Part shown: piece by piece, positions 5,563 to 8,579 of the stretch
Numbering within the stretch: position 1 is the first letter of the stretch
Layout of the letters: every line of letters begins with the position of its first letter
NCBI GenBank assembly: GCA_913064935.1
Contig: CAJYBF010000033.1
Coordinates: 1-8,579, forward strand
Direction of reading: 5' to 3'
Length of the DNA: 8,579 nt
Source of the DNA: an uncultured Mollicutes bacterium
Lineage (GTDB): Bacteria; Bacillota_I; Bacilli_A; MAG-NZ
The notes under the pieces: model-generated
The model's input: only the letters and a program-made list of their open reading frames with translations
Databases searched by the model: none
What the model was told of the DNA's origin: nothing
Program-made: the position numbers and the translations under genes

Positions 5563-6098
5563 TAGTTAGTATTTTTTTTGCTAAACACGTGTAAAGTAAT
5601 ATTGTAAAGAATAATCAACATAATTATTGAAATTACAATTATAAGTGATACCATGACAAATACACCAAATCCACCAAATACTCCGCCTAAAACATATCCT
5701 AGGACTTTGTAGAAAAATATTAGCCCAGTTAAGAGAATTCCCCAAAAACTTACATATACAGAGTAATTCAATATCTGCGCTCCAACATTTCTACCTTTTG
5801 GTAAAGAATCGATGGTGTCTGATACTTTATCCATAAACTTTTTGAAATGATAAATTGTTTTTTCTATAATATTACCGTTTTTGTTTACTACTGATGAGTC
5901 TATGTTGTAGGCATCCAGAATATCCATAACAAGATCTTTTATGTTTCCAAAATTGGCAACTGCTTCTTCTTCAGTCTTTCCTTTTGAAACTTCATCATCT
6001 ATGTGTTGAGAATATTCTTTTACTATGTCTTCTCTTTCACTGATTTTCAAAATCGATAATTCTTTTACCAATGTTCCTAAAAATATCTTTTTATTCAT
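5562..6098 (-). CDS. HAAS/DUF1700 membrane protein paired with PadR
   Basis: Membrane protein of the HAAS-domain (DUF1700) family, which is commonly encoded directly after a PadR-like repressor; molecular function is unknown. Residues 1-65 form the helical HAAS domain (LVKELSILKISEREDIVKEY, then EEAVANFGNIKDLVMDIL). A linker to about 108 is followed by hydrophobic segments near 112-131 and 133-171, probably two or three membrane spans, with a short cytoplasmic KKNTN end. I start at ATG 6098 (178 aa), preceded by AGGTGAGG inside the padR 3' end. A longer frame to 6137 adds 13 residues that overlap padR and lack a Shine-Dalgarno. The gap to padR is four bases, so the pair is coupled. Confidence 0.88.
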   Translation of the reverse strand: MNKKIFLGTLVKELSILKISEREDIVKEYSQHIDDEVSKGKTEEEAVANFGNIKDLVMDILDAYNIDSSVVNKNGNIIEKTIYHFKKFMDKVSDTIDSLPKGRNVGAQILNYSVYVSFWGILLTGLIFFYKVLGYVLGGVFGGFGVFVMVSLIIVISIIMLIILYNITLHVFSKKNTN

Positions 6099-6102
6099 AT
6101 CC

Positions 6103-6414
6103 TCACCTTTTCTCCATAAATTTCGATACACTCTCATGGAATGTAATCCATTCTTTTCTAATACTCTTTAGTTTATCTTTACCTAATCTAGTTACCATGT
6201 AGTACTTCCGAGCCGGACCTTCTTTGGATTCCTTAAAATATGAATCGCAGTATTTCTCATTCGTAAGTCTTTTTAGTAACGGATAAATAGTCCCTTCCTT
6301 AATTTCAAAAACTTCATTAACGTTTTCGACTAATTCATATCCATATTTATCTTCTTCAGATATCAACTGTAAAACTAACATTTCTAGAACACCTTTTTTA
6401 AATTGAGTAGTCAT
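6103..6414 (-). CDS. PadR-family transcriptional repressor
   Basis: Winged-helix DNA-binding regulator of the short PadR type, probably a dimer repressing its own operon. The 103 aa begin FKKGVLEMLVLQLI (helix 1); DKYGYELVENV (22-32) is helix 2; EGTIYPLLKRLTNEKY (40-55) is the recognition helix; and GPARKYYMVTRLGKDKL (66-82) forms the wing. The ATG at 6414-6412 lies six bases after AAGGAGG; an ATG two codons earlier touches the Shine-Dalgarno, and the longer frame to 6462 would include the promoter. Members paired with HAAS proteins often respond to envelope or antibiotic stress, but no inducer is evident here. Confidence 0.93.
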   Translation of the reverse strand: MTTQFKKGVLEMLVLQLISEEDKYGYELVENVNEVFEIKEGTIYPLLKRLTNEKYCDSYFKESKEGPARKYYMVTRLGKDKLKSIRKEWITFHESVSKFMEKR

Positions 6415-6433
6415 ATTCATCCTCCTTAACACC

Positions 6434-6462
6434 ATGTTACACCAAGTACCATACATTGTCAA
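6434..6462 (-). promoter_or_regulatory. Sigma-A promoter of the padR-HAAS operon
   Basis: A perfect TTGACA (6462-6457) and TAACAT (6439-6434) are separated by exactly 17 bases. The spacer contains GGTACT, and TACTTG occurs twice at 17-base spacing across the -35 and spacer, possible pieces of a PadR operator, although no clean long dyad is visible. The predicted start is about 15 bases upstream of the ATG. Confidence 0.78.
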
Positions 6463-6493
6463 GTAGTAAGTTAAGCATTGTAGTGACTTATGT

Positions 6494-6519
6494 AAAATAA
6501 AAGAAGCTTTTCAGCTTCT
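6494..6519 (-). terminator. Intrinsic terminator after ftsZ
   Basis: A 7-bp stem, AGAAGCT/AGCTTCT with a GAAA tetraloop (6519-6502), is followed by the T-rich stretch TTTTATTTTA. It begins 9 bases after the TAA at 6530-6528, as expected if the original ftsZ ended there and not at the TAG at 6641. Confidence 0.88.
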
Positions 6520-6527
6520 GACATTTT

Positions 6528-6638
6528 TTATTTGAATCTTTTATTTAACCAATCAGGAACATTTGGTGCGTGGTCCTTATCTGATTCATCTGGATTGTAG
6601 TCTACAGAAATTTCATCAACTTCAAAATCGTCATTTTC
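6528..6638 (-). pseudogene. ftsZ: C-terminal tail of FtsZ, cut off by an in-frame TAG
   Basis: Directly after the TAG at 6641-6639 the same frame stays open for 36 codons to a TAA at 6530-6528. The peptide is acidic (ENDDFEVDEISVDYNPDES), like an FtsZ linker, and ends NVPDWLNKRFK, which fits the FtsZ conserved C-terminal peptide pattern (D-I/V-P-x-F/W-L-R/N-K-R) that binds SepF and FtsA. The head, stop codon and tail sum to 360 codons, a normal FtsZ length, and a terminator follows at once. I infer that this is the detached end of ftsZ, through a nonsense mutation or a sequencing error; read-through is less likely. Confidence 0.85.
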
Positions 6639-7610
6639 CTAATCATCTTGCTTAAATCCTGTTGCGATAATCGTAACAATTACTTCGTTTTCCAAATCAG
6701 CATTAATAGCTTGTCCATGAATAATATTTATTTCAGTTGAAGAATTGTTTTGAATCTCATTAATAGCTTCATTAACTTCAGTCAATTTTACATCGACATC
6801 ACTAGTGATATTTACTATAGCATCAGTAGCTCCGTTTATACTTGTTTCAAGAAGTGGAGAATGAATTGCTCTTCTTACCGCTTCAACAGCTCTATTATCA
6901 CCTGAGGCCATACCAATACCCATAAGCGCTGATCCTTTGTCTTTCATAACTGTTCTTACATCTGCAAAATCTACATTTACTAACCCAGGCACTGCGATGA
7001 TTTCAGCAATACCTTGGACACCTTGACGAAGAACCTTGTCGGCTTCACGATATGCTTCTAGCATATTAATATTTTTGTCTAAGGCAAATAATAATTTATT
7101 ATTTGGAATTACTATGAAAGTATCACAAAATGGCTTAAGTAATCTTAGTCCCTCTTCTGCTACATTAGTTCTTCTTTCACCTTCAAAACTAAAAGGCTTA
7201 GTTACAATACCGACTGTAAGTATACCCATTCCTTTAGCAATTTCAGCAATCACTGGTGCAGCTCCAGTCCCTGTTCCACCACCCATTCCAGCGGTAATGA
7301 ATACCATGTCTGCTCCTTCAAGAGATTGTTCTAATTCTTGTTTTGATTCTTCTGCTGCTAAACGACCAACTTCAGGATCTGCTCCTGCTCCCAATCCTTT
7401 AGTTAATGTTCTTCCTAATTGAATTCTTATATCTGCTTTTGATAAACGTAAAACTTGTGCATCAGTGTTAACCGCAATAAATTCTACACCTTGTACGTTA
7501 TTTTCAACCATTCTATTTACAGCGTTTCCGCCACCGCCACCAACTCCTATAACTTTTATTATAGAAGAGCGGTCAACAGGCAAATCAAAATTCATTAAAT
7601 CTTCAGTCAT
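6639..7610 (-). CDS. ftsZ: Cell division GTPase FtsZ, ending at a premature TAG
   Basis: Tubulin-like GTPase forming the Z-ring. The GTP-binding motif GGGTGTG is at residues 110-116, the nucleotide region [17 protein letters not shown] at 18-34, and the T7 catalytic loop NVDFADV at 212-218 with D214 and D217. The globular domain is complete to about 318 ([11 protein letters not shown]), but translation stops at TAG after KQDD, removing the linker and terminal peptide. The first ATG (7610) has no Shine-Dalgarno. The ATG at 7595 (MNFDLPVD, 318 aa) fits the usual clostridial N-terminus better, with only GAAG five bases upstream. The missing ribosome site and odd upstream sequence suggest an assembly junction just upstream. 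Confidence 0.93.
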   Translation of the reverse strand: MTEDLMNFDLPVDRSSIIKVIGVGGGGGNAVNRMVENNVQGVEFIAVNTDAQVLRLSKADIRIQLGRTLTKGLGAGADPEVGRLAAEESKQELEQSLEGADMVFITAGMGGGTGTGAAPVIAEIAKGMGILTVGIVTKPFSFEGERRTNVAEEGLRLLKPFCDTFIVIPNNKLLFALDKNINMLEAYREADKVLRQGVQGIAEIIAVPGLVNVDFADVRTVMKDKGSALMGIGMASGDNRAVEAVRRAIHSPLLETSINGATDAIVNITSDVDVKLTEVNEAINEIQNNSSTEINIIHGQAINADLENEVIVTIIATGFKQDD

Positions 7611-8019
7611 AATATTTGGTTTTTATTTTTGTTTTTTTAGATTTTCTATTTGAATCAACGAGCACATCATCATGGTCAACCTTAGTATAGTTCGTGGATA
7701 CCATGCCTCCAACGAGTTTTTTATTAACTACTTGTTTTCTTTTTCTTTTAGGCAATACAGCATGTTGGGACTCAAAAGTATGTTGGGGCACCAACCATTC
7801 TGCCCCTCTACTCTTTTGCCAATACTGGGCAGGGACTGCTTTGCTTTCAGAATTTATATCAATTGAATGATCTTTTTTACATTTAGTTGCATTAATAAAG
7901 TGATTGTAAGCAGAAGAATGAATATCTTCTTTAATAGGTTTTAAAGCAATCTGAACCCCTTCTTCAATAAATTCTTTTGCACCTGTATTATAATTATAGT
8001 ATTTTTCCGCATATTTTCC
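7603..8019 (-). CDS. Unrecognised lysine-rich open frame upstream of ftsZ, no normal start
   Basis: A 138-codon open frame follows two stops (8031-8029 and 8022-8020) and ends at a TGA overlapping the ftsZ start. I do not recognise it. It begins [20 protein letters not shown], contains a short repeat (PQH-TFE-SQH), a PKRKRK cluster resembling a nuclear localisation signal, and a lysine-rich end. The first usable initiation codon in frame is TTG at 7794 (63 aa), without a Shine-Dalgarno. It is not FtsA, FtsQ/DivIB or another expected neighbour of ftsZ. Its middle uses more C-ending codons (GCC, CCC, CTC) than the genes to the left, by eye only. It may be chance, a decayed gene, or part of a foreign fragment joined to the contig. 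Confidence 0.25.
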   Translation of the reverse strand, partial: GKYAEKYYNYNTGAKEFIEEGVQIALKPIKEDIHSSAYNHFINATKCKKDHSIDINSESKAVPAQYWQKSRGAEWLVPQHTFESQHAVLPKRKRKQVVNKKLVGGMVSTNYTKVDHDDVLVDSNRKSKKTKIKTKYYD

Positions 8020-8481
8020 CTATATATATTATTTTTCTTCTTTAATAAACTTAACTCTTCCAGTTTTTTCCTTAAGAAATTTAGCTTTACCAATTACTGA
8101 GTTGGTTTTCTTTTTAGTTGTTTTGTTTTGTTTTACGAGTTCCTTATTTCCAGCTGAATACAATCCTGACTATGAATCATATAAATGGATCTATGTATAT
8201 GATGCGATTAATTATGCTCAATCATCAGAGGATCTTCTATTTGTAGAATTTGTTCGTATATTAAGATATTTTAATGTTGAATATGAATATTTAGGAACTC
8301 ATTGGGATGGAGATCCTGTTATTACTAATCTAATAACTGATTATGCTTTCGGAAATGATTATTTAACAAGACCATTAGTACCTATTGGAGCAACGTATGG
8401 TTTAATAGCTAGTAGAAATAATTTAACTGTTGCAAAAGGTATTTTAACTAATAATAAAAATAAAATAGATCAGTCTGAAAT
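7611..8481. other. Suspect contig flank between ftsZ and the adapter
   Basis: About 870 bases contain no gene I can assign. The minus strand has lysine-rich open frames at 8169-8029 (46 codons, ending KFIKEEK before TAA) and 8019-7603, separated by two stops within 12 bases. The plus strand has a better-formed frame from 8102 into the adapter. The two coding directions overlap around 8102-8169. No ribosome site serves ftsZ, and no cell-wall or division gene is present. Together with adapter sequence at its outer end, this suggests a low-quality or chimeric assembly end, but an authentic unusual intergenic region is not excluded. Confidence 0.5.
8102..8481 (+). CDS. Unrecognised partial open frame, truncated by adapter
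   Basis: From a TTG at 8102 the frame is open for about 126 codons until adapter sequence begins at 8482, so the natural C-terminus is missing. The first 17 residues (VFFLVVLFCFTSSLFPA) look like a signal peptide, but they are also the complement of a lysine-rich stretch and may be spurious; no Shine-Dalgarno precedes the TTG. From YNPDYESYKWIYVYDAINYA onward the composition is that of a normal soluble protein (EYEYLGTHWDGDPVITN, TRPLVPIGATYGLIAS), and the opposite strand has frequent stops, so real coding sequence is plausible. I do not recognise a family. It is the only plus-strand coding candidate in the window and may come from another source. Confidence 0.4.
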
Positions 8482-8547
8482 AGATCGGAAGAGCACACGT
8501 CTGAACTCCAGTCACGTGGCCTTATCTCGTATGCCGTCTTCTGCTTG
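8482..8547 (+). other. Illumina TruSeq indexed adapter (contamination)
   Basis: The segment begins AGATCGGAAGAGCACACGTC, the standard read-through start of the TruSeq adapter. At 8516 it has GTGGCCTT, then ATCTCGTATGCCGTCTTC and a final TGCTTG. Its length of 66 bases equals 34 constant bases, an 8-base index region and 24 constant bases. From memory GTGGCC is TruSeq index 20. In the upstream frame it translates to RKSTRLNSSHVALSRMPSSA, a known artefact peptide of databases. This is synthetic sequence and not part of any genome. Confidence 0.98.
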
Positions 8548-8579
8548 AAAAAAAAAAAAAAATATAAAAAATATGAATA
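8548..8579 (+). other. Poly-A run and AT-rich end following the adapter
   Basis: Fifteen A residues (8548-8562) follow the adapter directly, as happens when an Illumina read runs past the end of the adapter. The last 17 bases (TATAAAAAATATGAATA) are AT-rich and without content I can assign; they are probably artefactual too. Confidence 0.85.

Noticed and set aside
6639..6641. TAG in ftsZ as a programmed pyrrolysine or suppressor codon
   Set aside because: No downstream structure was seen, and TAG serves as an ordinary stop for the GNAT gene and apparently ylmE, so error or nonsense mutation is simpler.
7036..7422. 128-codon plus-strand open frame inside ftsZ
   Set aside because: It is antisense to the conserved GTPase domain, is proline and serine rich as expected from the complement of glycine-rich FtsZ codons, and has no ribosome site.
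7762..7787. Repeated ATGTTGGG at an 18-base period
   Set aside because: Only two copies of eight bases, in a region of doubtful origin; too little to call a repeat element.
7672..7866. Plus-strand 64-codon open frame upstream of ftsZ
   Set aside because: Short, without a Shine-Dalgarno and antisense to another open frame; nothing supports translation.
7603..8019. Resemblance of the basic PKRKRK tail to a polyomavirus minor capsid protein end
   Set aside because: Only a basic cluster and a loose EWLVP pattern are shared; no alignment over a longer stretch can be made by eye.

Overview
The window looks like a piece of a low-GC, spore-forming Firmicutes chromosome (class Clostridia, possibly a Tissierellia-like lineage; rank inferred from gene content and order only). 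Evidence is the pair of sporulation sigma factors sigE and sigG behind spoIIGA, next to ftsZ and the ylm cell-division cluster, with an isoleucyl-tRNA synthetase behind a T-box. Every confidently identified gene is on the minus strand, so transcription runs from high to low coordinates.

In transcription order: ftsZ (7610 to 6639) is interrupted by an in-frame TAG; its C-terminal tail and conserved terminal peptide continue in the same frame to 6528, just before an intrinsic terminator. A PadR-family repressor and a HAAS/DUF1700 membrane protein form a two-gene operon (6414 to 5562), followed by a GNAT acetyltransferase (5502 to 4984). These two units, each with its own terminator, separate ftsZ from the spoIIG operon. 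Then come spoIIGA-sigE (overlapping by one base), sigG behind a sigma-G-like promoter, a terminator, the PRC-barrel protein YlmC/YmxH, a good vegetative promoter, and ylmE-sepF-ylmG-ylmH. The ylmH stop codon abuts the T-box leader of ileS, of which only 17 codons are present. divIVA, often found between ylmH and ileS, is absent from that gap.

The genes form two linked programmes. FtsZ, SepF and YlmG serve septum assembly. SpoIIGA, pro-sigma-E and sigma-G run the mother-cell and forespore programmes after asymmetric septation: SpoIIGA processes pro-sigma-E at the septum and sigma-G takes over in the engulfed forespore. YlmH and the T-box/ileS pair concern translation.

The right-hand end is not trustworthy. 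Positions 8482-8547 match an Illumina TruSeq indexed adapter (index GTGGCC plus TT), followed by 15 A residues and 17 AT-rich bases. The segment between the ftsZ start and the adapter (about 7611-8481) contains no recognisable division-cluster gene, has lysine-rich open frames without normal starts on one strand and a well-formed but unrecognised open frame on the other, and supplies no Shine-Dalgarno sequence to ftsZ. I suspect a chimeric or misassembled contig end. I found no CRISPR array, tRNA, rRNA or insertion sequence, and no convincing new biological system. The points most worth checking are the interrupted ftsZ, the adapter and suspect flank, and the sporulation promoters.
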